A stretch of DNA of 64,000 nucleotides from positions 682,001 to 746,000 of the forward strand of contig JARWMV010000234.1 in assembly GCA_030998015.1 (NCBI GenBank). Direction: 5' to 3'. Below the pieces are notes generated by a model. It had not been told where the DNA came from. It made no database searches and worked only from the letters and a program-made list of their open reading frames with translations. This DNA comes from Ceratorhiza oryzae-sativae. Its lineage: Eukaryota; Basidiomycota; Agaricomycetes; Cantharellales; Ceratobasidiaceae. A program made the position numbers and the translations under genes. Shown one piece after another: positions 46,228-57,726 of this stretch (the first letter of the stretch is position 1; each line of letters starts with the position of its first letter).

Positions 46228-48730
46228 TCATACAATATATATCCACTTGTCATCATCCGATACTACGGGTGGGAAACAGCACCACAATCCCGCCATAACG
46301 GACAGGATTCCAACCATTACGGGCTGGAGGACAGCAACGCCTTTCGCATTGGCGAGTGCTCCTGTAACGAATGGGTACAATGCCGAGCCAATGCTGGCGA
46401 AGCTCGACATGGTTGCAAGTGCAGTCATGTGAGTTTCCGTCGGAAGCAACTACGTTTCAAGCGCAAAGTTGGTTGGAAAAGGGAGAGAAGGGTTGGTGGT
46501 ACTGACCTTTGTTGCCAGCGAAAGGCTTGTTGGGAAGATGGCTATACGATTGATGAGTAAAGCGGTACATAAGCAGTGGCATAAATGACTTACGCCCCAG
46601 GACAAACCCAACAATCGCGGTGCAAAAGGCGTTCCCAACAAATGACGGAACCTTCCAGACCAGTACTGTCATCAGGAGCGCGATGCCTGAGTAGCCGACT
46701 ATCCTCAGTGATGAAGATGCTCGAAAGTCGACCGACTTACCAATGTAGACATGCACTAAATGTTTCTCCCGCTTGATTCCAATGCTGGAATACCACCTTT
46801 GAGACCATATGTCGCACGGTTCGGGGACTAAGACTTACTATGGAGAAGCCTGACCGAGGCAAATCCTACCCAAAGCAAGGCCGCCCCAGAAACCTATCGA
46901 AGTGTAAGATCGATATATGCACTTTATGACCATCATTTACCGCTTGCAACGTATCCGACTGTGTCTGGGTTTGCGTCTCGCTCGTTGAGTAGGAATGTAA
47001 CAACTATGAACGCTGTTAGTAAAAGGCAATACCAAAATGCAATCTACACTCACTCCAACCTCCGTTCGTAGTCTCGCTCTAAATACCAACCACTCTTATC
47101 AGTGCTGTGAACAACCAAAAAAAGGTGCTCTGCTTACTCCGGTGTATGTGCATAAGAACAGAGCGAAGATCCAAACAAATGGTTGGCTTATGGTCATCCT
47201 CATGGCTGCACTAAATTAGCTTCGACTGAACGCTATCACAAAACTCGCCCGTATTTACCACTTCTCTCTCCAGCAGCCCTGGATCTAGAGCGAATTCTTC
47301 TCTGCGGTGTTGCTCCTGGCTGCTCTTCCGCACTGCTACTTGCCATGCGACTTTGTAGTTCAAGCGCTTCAAGCTCTTGGCGCACCGTTGCCTTTTCCAC
47401 AAGAAACTCTTCTTTGGTTGTGTGGAACGTGTATATGGTTGCGACTGTGTTGATCAAGCTCAAGCAGACGGATATCAAAAAGAACCGGGGCCACTGCCAC
47501 CCTTTAGCAAGTAGCGTTTGGCCAATGAGCGGCGACGCAAACGCTCCGACACCTTTATGATGATGAATATACCCCAAACATGACATATGTGGTGATGCAC
47601 AAACCGTAGCATCCATGGAGCCAACCTAAGGTTAGAAGGGTGAAATGAGTCATGGTTCGCCGGAATCCGATAAGTTACACACCAAGGTACCGTCCAGCAG
47701 ATTTCTGAGCGGCAACGTATGCATTAGATTGGCCTAGGGAAGACGTCCTAAGCATCAGAAATCCATCCAATAGAGCGACTTACCGCTCAAAAGGGAGATG
47801 CCAATCCCAGAAAACATGAATCCGACGATCATAGCGTGAAACGATCCTCTTGCGGCGGCGATGGAGAAATACACACATTGACAAAGTGCACCAACAAGTA
47901 GTACACCACAGCGGCCTTGAGATGTGGACACACCAGTTTGAGCGTTTGTTACACTCGATGGGAGAACAGGGAAGGAATCGACGATGTCGAGCAGAAACAG
48001 AGAATCTGCCCAGGGTGTTGAACAATGGCTCGATAACGATGGTGCCAACTGCGAATCTGTTAGCAGGGGTTAGCAGCTAAATGGTCGCACAATAGCCTAG
48101 ACTTACCCAAAGGTGGAGGAGATAAACAGAAGAGATACAACTAAATAGCTGACGTGATATGCTTCTTCAAAACGAGGTAAGATCGTTCCAGTGACTGTAT
48201 GCGGAAATTAGTCACAACTTGGCTCATGAGGCTGTAGCGAAAGGATTGAGCTCACTTCCATCAGACCATCCAGCGCAGAAGAAACCGAAGAACGAGACAG
48301 CCAATCTCCGCTTGAATCGGACAGAGATAATATCGTTTTCGAGGATAGGTGTAGTAAAAGAATTTTCGAAATACGCTTCATGAGACGTCACTGCAGGGGT
48401 GTTTGTTCCAGAGTAACCAGGCGTGTGTGTTCCGGGTAGGTATCCGGATATGCTTGCACTTTGCTTATCGATATATAAACTAGGGAGCCGAGATAAAGAA
48501 GGAATTTCTGGGGAGAGACTGGGTGTGACCTTCTTGTCCTGGTCGAGCGGGTCAGCATCCTCAGGATCCAGGAGAGCATTCTCCGGAACAGCAGCTACAG
48601 ATATTATTTCAAAAGTGTTTCGAGTAGGAGGGGGAGCGTATGCACTAGCGCGACGCTCTCGAAGTCCAGTGGGAGCAACCGAAAGCATCGCGGCCTTGTT
48701 CGGTTGCGACTCGGAGACCTGGTCCGACAT
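46228..48730 (-). CDS. MFS transporter, BSC6-like
   Basis: A 12-TM major facilitator protein resembling the fungal BSC6 group (fucose-permease-like fold); substrate unknown. A long Ser/Thr/Pro-rich cytosolic N-terminus (about 155 residues) leads into RFKRRLAVSFFGFFCAGWSD and GTILPRFEEAYHVSYLVVSL. Further blocks: FAVGTIVIEPLFNTLGRFS, SGQSNAYVAAQKSAGRYLG, GVGAFASPLIGQTLLAKGW, LNERDANPDTVGYVASGFWG, TVLVWKVPSFVGNAFCTAIV and ALATMSSFASIGSALYPFVT. About 13 introns. Between FNTLGRFS and SQGRCGVLLVGALC the reading frame must change by one near 47990-48015 and no splice explains it (see findings). Start ATG 48730 (MSDQVSESQ), stop 46228-46230. Confidence 0.8.
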
Positions 48731-49861
48731 GGCAGTGAGGGAATGAGAGGGGAGCAGAGGCGTGATTGTAAAAAGCAAGGAGTGAGCTGAAATATCAACG
48801 GCTATTTGTGCATATTATTGCCGTAGATTGTACACTCGGCAGTAATAGTGTCTAGACTTCTTAAGAATCACCGATACGGCTTGCAACGTGCGAGCCAATT
48901 ACATTTTTGAGCAGCTGATAGCACCTTTGACTAAATTTCCCCGCTCATTCCTAGCCCAGCACTTTTAACCTTCAGGGATAGCTGTTTCACCGGCCCGAGC
49001 TCGTCCGTAGGTGAGGTCAAATAGTAGTCATGAACCAGTCATACAGACAATTTTGGCCAGCATATGTAAACAAGGTGCCCTAGACTTGAACAGTGCAATA
49101 AAGTTGTATGGGAAGCAGCGGGCTTGATAGTGTGCCTAGGCACTTAATTAAAGAAGCGCTAAGGATATACGAAGACAGGTCTTCGGCACAATACGACCAA
49201 AGGGGACTTCAGAGGTGGTATGCTAGAGACCCGCCCGTCGCTCGGAGCTGATTTGGGCAGCTGCGACGGGAGCACCGTGCATGAGATCCTGTCGCGTGCT
49301 CAATCGAGCGACATGTTAGAAACGTCTGCATGAATGGATGACTCTTGTCAGAGTCGTCATGTCTCATGTGTTGTCGTCACAGACAAGGCAAATTTGGCAA
49401 CGTGCTAGCCTTGACTCCACCGTTCAAGATGATTGGCGCTTGACGTCTAGTTGACGAACTAGTCCCCTAGTAAATCTTGAGGTTTCGGGTTGGACAGAGT
49501 ACGAATCATTGTAGCTCGCCACGTAGGACACATATGAATTGCCGTGCTTTTAGGAAACTCTATACCTTGTTACAACCTCATCGGATTATCTTTTTGGTAT
49601 GCTCACGATTTTCCTTCATTCACAAGTTCAACCATTGGTTCTACAAATTTACACCGGTACATAGTTGACGATATGCATACATTGACAACACGACGAACCC
49701 TAATAATAGAGTTAGATGCAATTAGGAGGGGATCCAGGGAGCAAGCATACTAGTATTAAACATATATAGGATCTAGCTGTTTAATCCGTCAGTACCGCAG
49801 AGACATCCGTTTGCCAAAACTCACCTTTTCTGCTGTAAAAGACGTCCAGGTCCAAGCACTA
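48731..49861. other. Intergenic, no gene seen
   Basis: About 1.1 kb, AT-rich toward 49.5-49.8 kb. Only short open frames without domains. No repeats, transposase pieces or RNA genes recognised. Confidence 0.4.
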
Positions 49862-50287
49862 TCATTTACCAAGCACTGATTCGCCCTTTTGCATCCCGAG
49901 TGCACGGTTAGCGAGAGTGGAGATCGGAGGCTGTGGGGGCGGGGGCGTTGGGTTCTGTTTTGTTCGCATTTCTTGCTGGTATCTTGCCACTGACTCGTCG
50001 CGGATCCGACGCGCTTCTGCTTCTCGTTCCTCCTCTCTGCGTTGAACCTCATTGGCCCACTCGATCCCTTCTCTTATACGCTCTGCAGCCCCGTGTCCGT
50101 ATGCAAAATCCCTTCGCTTTACAAATGCTGGGGGGACAGGATTTGTCGTAAATATCTTCTTGCGAGGCCGCTCTAGGTAGTCTTCGTCGTCTTCTACGGT
50201 TGCGATTTCTCTCTTTGGTGGTGCCTGAGAGTTGAACGACGATCCGGCGAACATGTGTCGTCTTGAAGAGGTATGAAACGGGGGCAT
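49862..50287 (-). CDS. Hypothetical charged coiled-coil protein
   Basis: A frame of about 141 codons from ATG 50287 (MPPFHTSSRRHMFAGSS) to a stop at 49862-49864. I do not recognise the family. The middle part (EWANEVQRREEEREAEARRI) is strongly charged and would form a helix or coiled coil. A basic stretch (RPRKKIF) precedes it and a run of prolines follows (NPTPPPPQPP). The frame remains open 17 codons upstream to an ATG at 50338, so the start is uncertain. The regular charged heptads and codon use make chance unlikely. It could be a small nuclear or ribosome-associated factor, but nothing proves that. It is divergent to MOB2, with 467 bases between them. Confidence 0.55.
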   Translation of the reverse strand: MPPFHTSSRRHMFAGSSFNSQAPPKREIATVEDDEDYLERPRKKIFTTNPVPPAFVKRRDFAYGHGAAERIREGIEWANEVQRREEEREAEARRIRDESVARYQQEMRTKQNPTPPPPQPPISTLANRALGMQKGESVLGK

Positions 50288-50754
50288 TGGTTGGGGATGG
50301 CAGTTCAGAGTCTGGTCAATTAATGTAGCGACGATCATTCGTGGCTTACTTTAGTTGACTACATAGCAAGGGAAGATAAATAAAGCAAACATAGCTTAAG
50401 CGGACGTACTCACGCGCCGCTGCGCTGTATGGCTCGGTTTCTGGATCAGCGACGGTCGTTGTGAGGGTGAAAGGGCCCACAGCCTGAGCGCCGGCTTGAC
50501 AAACAAGCCCATACCAACGCAAATCAGACCCTCATTGCCACTCCGACGCGACGCTCACCATCTCCTGCTCTGGTCCAACACAATCCCCGCTGCCCATCCA
50601 CAGACCAGCACGGTGGGTTTCATGAACACAACACAGCATGCGCCGGTGCTCATACACCTCCTAGTTCATGTCTTTTTTCAACTCTATAGGGTGATTTGCG
50701 CTTTTTTCCGCTTGACAACTAGTTTCTAATCCAAGGCGTGTCGCACCTAGTCGG
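50288..50754. other. Divergent promoter region
   Basis: About 470 bases between the hypothetical protein and MOB2, which are transcribed outward. C-rich stretches but no clear TATA box or operator recognised. Confidence 0.35.
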
Positions 50755-51676
50755 ATGGGCCGGAATCCCACACGAGGAGGCACACCTAAACGCTCCCCAT
50801 CGCAAGGGCCAGCACAGACACCCACTTCGGCAACGTTCTATGACCCAGACGCACCACCACTACCGACCTCTACAACACCCACGACGTCCAAGCCCCCTTT
50901 GTACATGTGTCAACCGTTTGTCAAGGCTGCGCTAGTAAAGGGGAACTTCAAGACGATTGTCATGCTCCCAAAATATACAGACGTAAACGAATGGGTTGCG
51001 TGAATAGTGAGTGTGAACTACTTCCTACTTGCGGAAGTGTATGCTGAAATGTGCCAGTTTTTGACTTTTATACCAACTTGAATATGTTTTACGGCGTATT
51101 AACCGAATGCTGTACTATGCAATCCTGCCCTACCATGTCGGCGGGTCCTGCGTGAGTAACCTCGCTCCTCGCCTCTTTTGCCATCTTTTGCTGAGAAATT
51201 TATAGCCTGGATTATACCTGGGTTGACCAATCGAGAAAAGCCATCAAACTCCCGGCCCCCACCTATATTGACTATGTCATGACGTGGCTACAAAATATGC
51301 TGGATGATGAGAATGTATTCCCAACAAAGGCTGGTACGTTTGTTGTATTGCTACCCTAGATTCCATTCGCCGAGATCATTCCTTTCCAGGTCGAGAATTC
51401 CCGTCTACTTTTGCATCGGTAGCAAAACACATCTACCGACAATTACTCCGGGTGTTTGCGCACATATACCATGCGCATTACCCAGCCCTTCTACATTTGT
51501 CATCCGAAGGCCACTTCAACTCCCTATTTGCTCATTTCTTGGCTTTCGGAAAGCAATATGATTTGCTCGAGCTTAAAGACATCAAGAGTTCTGGTAACGG
51601 CGCTGCTGGGGGAGGTGCTCCTGGTGTTGGGGATCTATGGGAAAAGTGGAAGGAGATGGGTATTCTAGAGGCATAG
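50755..51676 (+). CDS. MOB2: Mob2-type kinase activator, frame broken once
   Basis: Mob proteins bind and activate NDR/LATS kinases; fungal Mob2 partners Cbk1/Orb6 in polarity and morphogenesis. The N-terminus is basic and Pro/Thr-rich (MGRNPTRGGTPKRSPSQ). The Mob fold shows in MLPKYTDVNEWVA, FDFYTNLNMFYGVLTECCT, CPTMSAGPALDYTWVD, YIDYVMTWLQNMLDDENVFP, LLRVFAHIYHAHYPALLHL and EGHFNSLFAHFLAFGKQYDL. The zinc ligands (two Cys, two His of the Mob site) are present. The ending LWEKWKEMGILEA is typical of basidiomycete Mob2. Directly after NEWVA the reading hits TGA at 51001-51003; one more G at 51000 would give a frame that joins the next exon as VNIFDFY. So the gene is broken by one base, probably a sequence slip. 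Confidence 0.8.
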
Positions 51677-52140
51677 AGGTTTGGGATGTGAGTTGTAGAT
51701 TACACACTACTATATCGCTATTACGCTTTGGGTGTATGACTTTGCAGAGTATACAACCCTCGGGCTTTGCTATTCATTGCCGAATTCCATAAGGAACGTA
51801 AATGCGCTTGTGCCTTCTGGACTTGGCTGCCTCGACTTTGGTACCATCCCGTTCGACTCGTGCAACTTAGATAGAGGGCCTCGTTCAGGACAAATCGATT
51901 CGACTCTCCCTTGCAACCAAAGGTTAACAACTAAATTTAAACTCTTGCCATCACGAAACACTTGACGGGCTACATGGGATGTAGATAAAACGGGACTATA
52001 TAATTAGATTCGATTCCAGGTTATCATGTCCCGCCGCCTGGCGGTGGAATACGATACCGTCATATTCACGGATAATCAGCCAGCATCGATCGCTGGAAGC
52101 GATGAGCAGAGTGACACAACCCGTGTGTAGGCGATGGACA
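51677..52140. other. Intergenic, no gene seen
   Basis: About 460 bases between convergent ends. A 34-codon open frame starts at ATG 52026 (MSRRLAVEYDTVIFTDNQP) on the plus strand and stops at TAG; it looks protein-like, but I could not extend it by splicing. Confidence 0.35.
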
Positions 52141-52962
52141 TCAGGTGGGGAGCATATAGCCATACCCAATATGGATATTCCATTGGCTGATACGCGGCTC
52201 TTCAGCTTCTATAACCTCAACGTAGTTGACACGTACGGAAAGCCCGCGGAGTAACCCCAGGTCATTGCACTCTCGGTCGAGCAAGGCAAGTTCGTGTGCT
52301 ATGCATGCCGATTCAAAGGGTATCAAGATACGCTCCTCGCTCAGACCGGCGTACAGTTCTATGGCAAAAGCTACATCGAAGGGTGAGCAAGGTTCAATAC
52401 CGCTTGAAAACAAGCTGTGAACTAGACGCGTGCACAGTACAGTCGATTTCATCTTTGGGCAGCACGCTTCGACATGGATTACGGGATCGACAAGCAAATC
52501 TATCAGGAATGAGTGTGTCACTGCTTCGGGCGTTCGAGCGCTAATTTGAACTGTTATGTCATCAACCACTCTACGATTGAAGGTTCCGGAACTGTGTGCC
52601 TTGGGCGCCCATGGGCGTGAGTTGTAGTTTTTATATAGAGGCGTACAGCTGATCCTTTTTACCGATTGTATGATCGAGTGATTGTCCGGAAGTGCAACAT
52701 TGGCCCGCAGGTGACGGCCGCTGGGTGGAATGTCCGCATAACCTTGGGGCCCTTTTGTCCAATTGATGCCCAGATGAGACGAACTCTGTATGCACCAAAC
52801 ACCGACCACATTCTGTTTGGAGAATACAACAACCGAGGCGCGTTCTAGCCGTGTGCCGTTTGCGACTAAGCTATCCGCTGGGGTGTTTAAATTAGCACAG
52901 CACTGGGAGGCACAAGCTGGCCTGACTCGTCGTTCTTGTAGTACCTTCGTAGTCGGCGCCAT
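52141..52962 (-). CDS. Orphan single-exon protein, unknown
   Basis: A 273-codon frame on the minus strand, starting MAPTTKVLQERRV and ending IHIGYGYMLPT. No family is recognised, and there is no signal peptide or membrane span. The mix of charged and hydrophobic residues (ELYAGLSEERILIPFESACI) is protein-like. Length alone makes a chance open frame less likely, but the opposite strand also has open frames of 60-80 codons here and no intron is needed, unlike nearly every gene around it. It may be a lineage-specific gene or a fortuitous frame. The stop faces the MOB2 end. Confidence 0.45.
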   Translation of the reverse strand: MAPTTKVLQERRVRPACASQCCANLNTPADSLVANGTRLERASVVVFSKQNVVGVWCIQSSSHLGINWTKGPQGYADIPPSGRHLRANVALPDNHSIIQSVKRISCTPLYKNYNSRPWAPKAHSSGTFNRRVVDDITVQISARTPEAVTHSFLIDLLVDPVIHVEACCPKMKSTVLCTRLVHSLFSSGIEPCSPFDVAFAIELYAGLSEERILIPFESACIAHELALLDRECNDLGLLRGLSVRVNYVEVIEAEEPRISQWNIHIGYGYMLPT

Positions 52963-53119
52963 AATGTGACAACAGCTGTCAAGGCAGTGTCTATCTTAAT
53001 ACGCCTCATCACGTGACAAGAGGGCTCTGTGTCCATAACACGTAGCACTTCATGATGACACCACGTGAAACTGTCTGGGCTCTGCTTCTACTCTATAACG
53101 CCCATCGACGAGCTTAGAC

Positions 53120-53980
53120 ATGCCAGTAGGAATTGAAGCATGGTTAACAGAAATACCTCCGATAACACGGGCTTGGGTGGTAATGTCCGTCGCTATTAGT
53201 GTCGCGGTGGTAAGTCATCTATTGCTTTTTGTGCCGAATAAACCTGACTTTTTTGAAGCAATGCCACATGGTTACACCTGTACAACTATACTTTAGTTAC
53301 AGCTCTGCTTTCCATCATATGCAGGTAAGATGAATTTAGAAGTAGCTTGACAATTCCGAAATACTGATGCTGTGTTATAGCCATGGAGGCTTCTGACAAC
53401 TTTCTTATATTTCGGCCCGCTTTCTCTCGACTTCATCTTTCATATATTCTTCTTGTAAGTTATTTGATCGGCTGGGTGTTCGTTGTCTGATATTTTATCA
53501 AAAGTATGCGCTACTCCCGAATGCTGGAAGAATCCTCCTTTGCCAATCGACCTGCTTCATACTTTTGGTTGTTATTCACATCCGGCGTAATCCTCCTCGC
53601 CGCCTCCCCGTTGTTTACTCTCCCTTTCCTCTCCTCTCCCCTTGGGTTTGTTCCCATTTACATCTGGTCACGACGCCACCCGACTACCCAAATATCCCTG
53701 TTTGGACTGGTTACCATTACTGCACCGTACTTGCCGCTAGCTCTCATTGGCTTTAGTTGGATCATCAACGGAACATGGAGAGCCGCGGCGGGTGATCTCG
53801 TTGGATGTGCGGTTGGTCATCTCGGGTGGTTTGTAAGGGACGTCTGGACAAGGGAGGCAATGGGAGGCGAATCGTTCTTATCAACACCTCCTGATGCTAT
53901 GTAAGTACCTGTCTCTTGTTTCCTCCCTCTTTTGGGGACTGACACCACCGACAAGCCGAAGGATGTTTGGGGACCCGTAG
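53120..53980 (+). CDS. DER1: Derlin / Der1-like ER-associated degradation protein
   Basis: A rhomboid-like pseudoprotease of the ER membrane that helps extract misfolded proteins for proteasomal degradation. The first exon reads MPVGIEAWLTEIPPITRAWV, then QCHMVTPVQLYFSYSSAF, HHMQ joined to PWRLLTTFLYFGPLSLDFIF, and FMRYSRMLEESSFANRPASY, all strong Derlin signatures (the WR motif is in PWRLLTTF). Later membrane segments are LLFTSGVILLAASPLFTLPF and LFGLVTITAPYLPLALIGF, then DLVGCAVGHLGWFVRDVW. Five introns. The last exon is tiny: DA joins to IRRMFGDP and TAG at 53978-53980. Serine protease residues are absent, as expected for Derlins. A p97-binding SHP box is not obvious at the C-terminus. Confidence 0.9.
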
Positions 53981-54247
53981 ACTTCAGCCTCGTACTGCTA
54001 AAATGAACGCCTTTGTACGCAAAATATACAGAATATACGTAGGGCGTGACTATCCTACTGCACGTTCCCTCATCTGGAAATGTTTTTCAACATCAACCCT
54101 GCTCGGTTGATCGCTGTTCGAGAATCTACAATGTCTATCATTCGAACCCATTACGTAAGTTGATCATCCAGCCAGCCCGCCGCGCTGTGGACTGCCACCA
54201 CCACATGCACATCACATTGCCACGACAGACGTAGCACTCAATACACA

Positions 54248-56279
54248 ATGGCGGATGAAATAACCAGAGATATACTTGCAGTCATACCTGATGCTAATCC
54301 AGACTGGGTCTATCAACAAGTTTTGCTCCAGCTCGCTGCCGATCCCATCCCTCTTCATGCTCAAGCTCGCATTCTGGACTCTGCGTTCGCCTATGGCTAT
54401 GTCAAGCTCGAGGTGCCCAGAGAAAATATGCCACAAGTCCCCCCTGATCCTGATACGAACGTATCAAAAACTAGCACTAGCATTGGGAAGAGAAAGGCAT
54501 TGGACGAAAACCTGAACCGAGCGTGCACACACCCAAGAAACGAGCGACAGCAGCTCGGTTTGATTACACTCAACTAGCAAGGCCTCTGACGGCTGTGAAC
54601 GAATACTACAGGGATCTTTCCTGCAGATACTTGTACGCCAAGCTGGGAAGATTGCCCGTTACTTAGTGAGTCTCAATTATTTTATTTCCATCCTGAAATT
54701 TATGTTTAACCCATGCAGTATTCGCCAACGGTTTGACCGGATTGGCCGCCTCGTACCTACCTATCTATCATTGAACCAGGAAGTAACGACCGGTACGGCG
54801 ACTTGCGGCTTGCTGAGAAAGAAGAGGCACTGTATGGGTTCCTGTGACGGTACATACAACAGCTCGCCACTTTTTACCGCTGAAAGCAAGGCCCTGGATG
54901 CGTTCATAGGTAGGAATGGTGCATGTGAACGTGGTCTCTTTTTGATGCGCTTTTTACTGTAGCCAGCGGAGGGATAGATACAGAGCTCCTCCGGAGCGCG
55001 TCTCCTCCCCCGGGGTATGCAACAGAACCCATTGCTGCAGGAGCTCCAATTGCAGGACCGAGCAGTCCAAAGAAGGCTGCCGCACACCCAAAGCCGGCAC
55101 ATGCTCAGCCTTTGAAGCAACAACTCCACGTCCCAGTCAGGCCGTTACCCCTCTTAGGAAACCAGTCACCCCTCCTAGAAGGCTGCTAACCCCTCCGCCG
55201 CCGATTGAATCGAATGACATGGAGTGTGGATGCTGTTTTGGAGAGACAGACATCGTGAGCGACCTGACCACCCGAGTTTGAATATACAATTAACATGCTA
55301 GCAGGCAGAAATGATCCAGTGCGCAGAGGGTCACCTCTTTTGCGCTACTGCACGAAACGGCATGCCGAGACCGCAGTTGGGGATCGGAAGCCAGATGTAT
55401 TGTTCGTATAGCTCCAAGTCCTTTCTAAAGCTGATCACTTACCTCGCGTAGGTGTATGGACCAGTCTGGGTGTCGCGCGCCGTTCACGGATGACCAGCTT
55501 CGCCGAGTACTTTCGGAAATACCCTTGGTCTTCTGGACCGCCTTCGCCAAGCTAAAGAACTTGAAGCTGCGGACCTCGGCGGATTGGAGCATTGTCCGTT
55601 TTGTGACTTTGCCTGTATAATTGTCGATAACGCGCCGACGTTCCTCTGCCAAAATCCTACATGTCTGATCGAGAGCTGTCGCAAATGCAAGAGAAAGCAT
55701 CACGGGCCTAGAACTTGCGACGAAATGGACTATGAGGAGAACGGCTCCAAGGCTGAACATGAAGTAGCCGAAGCAATGTGTAAGTGTATTGATGGCTAGA
55801 GTGAACGAGCACTGAAAGCGCCTTTCAGCCAGGGCATTGATCCGGGATTGTCCGCAATGCAAGACGCCATTTATGAAAGAAGCGGGGGTGGGTCTCGTTT
55901 GTTATGCCTGGGCCCGTTACTGATGTACAGAGCAGTGTAACAAGATGAACTGCCCGAAGTGCGGGCTATCTCTTGTTACATTTGCAGGAAACAGATATCA
56001 AAGCTTAGCCCGTATGTCCATTTCGACCAGGTGAGTGGTCTCAATCGACGTCAAATCTACACACTCAAATGTCGCTAGCAACCCGACGCCTATCATCTTG
56101 CCCCCGCTCAAGGACGGTGCCGTCTTTGGGATATTGATCGGGCAGGCCGCACGGGTGGATCCCCTACTCGTGCTCATGCCGAAGAGGTATCCCGTGCCGA
56201 GCGAGAAGCTCGGGCAAGGCTGGCTGCTGCTGCGAGTGGGAGCCATCCAATACCCGCACCCCAGTTCCGCCGTGCCTGA
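54248..56279 (+). CDS. RBR-type E3 ubiquitin ligase (RNF216/Triad3-like), several frame breaks
   Basis: A RING-IBR-RING ligase, which takes ubiquitin onto its own Cys before transfer. N-terminal part: MADEITRDILAVIPDANPDW, VYQQVLLQLAADP and RFDYTQLARPLTAV. Zinc regions: MECGCCFGETDI then AEMIQCAEGHLFCAT (RING1); EHCPFCDFACIIVDNAP and CRKCKRKHHGPRTCDEMDY (IBR); ALIRDCPQCKTPFMKEAG joined to CNKMNCPKCG (RING2, with the catalytic Cys region). The last exons give CYICRKQI and a charged helix (HAEEVSRAEREARARL) to TGA 56277-56279. To read these blocks as one protein, the frame must shift at about 54507, 54797, 54845-54885, 55115, 55348, 55527 and 55963, nearly always in a short run of one base. This gene is either error-ridden in the assembly or a decaying locus. 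Confidence 0.75.
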
Positions 56280-56506
56280 ACGGTCGCTTGGTTTCTTGGT
56301 GGGCGTTGACGGACTTTTTTTTTTTCAGCCATGCGTTTATCCCCGCATTATAGCTTCTGTGATTTTTCATCCTCGCGATGGTCTCAATAAGTTTATTGAT
56401 AACTTTAACTTATGTGTTTAATACAGTATCATGTGATGATTTCCCACGTCATGCCGATTTGTGTAGCAGAGTTCCCCATCTTATCAGATAACAACCGCAC
56501 CTGGCC

Positions 56507-57400
56507 ATGGCTACCACACCTACCGCCCGCAGTTCTCCCCCGCCACCTCCTCCAAACGCTGGCTTTCAAGATGGAGGAGACTTTACGCTCAAGTCTAGTC
56601 CTGATGGGATAGAATTCAAAGTCTTTCGACTTTTTCTGATGACGGCGTCGCCCGTTTTTCAAGACATCCTGACGTCTGGCTCTGGTCCCCCAGTCATGGA
56701 TCTCGCCGAGGACGCGGAAACGATCGCGATTCTACTCCAATACATATACCCCCGCGAAAACCCGACTATCCGAGACTATACGTTGTTTGAAAAGGTGCTG
56801 GAAGCGGCGCGGAAATACGACCTCGGATTCATTGCCTCTGACCTGCGCGCATCTATGCGGTCCGAACTGGGTGATTTCGCGTATTTGCGAGCCGAGCCGC
56901 TTCGGATGTACGCCCTGGCGGTCCGACACGAGTTCAAGGCTGAGAGGCTGGCGGCGGCGAAGCTTACGATCGGGAAATACGAGTTTGCCACGAGAGAGGG
57001 TGCCCGAGCGCTGACAGAGCTCGATATCCCGACGTGCGACGCGGTCCAGCTGATGCGGATGCACATGGGTCGCGAGGCGGCGTTGACGCGTCTGCTGGTG
57101 AACCCTGAGTCGAACCTCCGCTATTTCACCGGGTTCCCTGTCAAGTGCCCGACGTGCAAGCGGCCGGGGGGGTCGTTGTCGGAGCTGCAGGCGCTGTGGA
57201 TGAAGGAGGCGGTCGATTTCCTGCGCAAGGAGCCGGTGGACAAGGCGGGGCATCTGTTCCAGGCGGCGTGGTTCAGCGAGCTGCGGTCGCGGTGCGGGTG
57301 CCAGAGCTGCCGCGAGGGTGTGGTGTATCCCGCGCAGCACCGGGCCTGGGCCGACGAGGCGCGATGCAAGCTGCTCGAGCTCGAGTTGGATGTGCTGTAG
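56507..57400 (+). CDS. BTB/POZ-domain protein
   Basis: A 297-residue single-exon protein. After a Pro-rich leader (SSPPPPPPNAGF) comes a BTB fold: GDFTLKSSPDGIEFKVFRLF, LMTASPVFQDILTSG, LAEDAETIAILLQYIYPREN, and KVLEAARKYDLGFIASDLRA. BTB domains pair with themselves or with cullin-3. The second half has Cys pairs, VKCPTCKRPGG and RCGCQSCREG, which could bind a metal but match no finger I can name. This layout (BTB plus C-terminal Cys pairs) recurs in large families of agaricomycete proteins of unknown role. Start in good context (GCCATGG). GC content and lack of introns differ from neighbouring genes. Stop TAG 57398-57400. Confidence 0.85.
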   Translation: MATTPTARSSPPPPPPNAGFQDGGDFTLKSSPDGIEFKVFRLFLMTASPVFQDILTSGSGPPVMDLAEDAETIAILLQYIYPRENPTIRDYTLFEKVLEAARKYDLGFIASDLRASMRSELGDFAYLRAEPLRMYALAVRHEFKAERLAAAKLTIGKYEFATREGARALTELDIPTCDAVQLMRMHMGREAALTRLLVNPESNLRYFTGFPVKCPTCKRPGGSLSELQALWMKEAVDFLRKEPVDKAGHLFQAAWFSELRSRCGCQSCREGVVYPAQHRAWADEARCKLLELELDVL

Positions 57401-57726
57401 TGGGATAGTAATGTGTATTTGTTTGGCGCTGTTTGCACGCGACGCGGGAAGCGCCGGGCCTGTGTTTGTGCTGGCAGGCGGATGCACCTGATCCGTGCGC
57501 AAGATATCAGCTGGGGTCCCCAGTCGGAAGCACGCTCGGATTCGCCTCCCCGTCGAGTCTGTCGCACACAGATAGCCCCAGGGCAACCCAGGTGGCTGAC
57601 ACCCAACCCACCACCCGCAGCGGGCCACACATTTGCCCCCACATCACCCGGTGGGGGACCCAGGAAGCAAACCCGGAACTCCTCGAGCCACCGGACGCAA
57701 GCGACGGAGCGACGGAGTCGGGAGCC
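57401..57726. other. Intergenic, promoter of the triple zinc-cluster gene
   Basis: About 325 bases, GC-rich, with no recognised gene. It must contain the promoter of the downstream regulator. No TATA box is evident. Confidence 0.35.
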
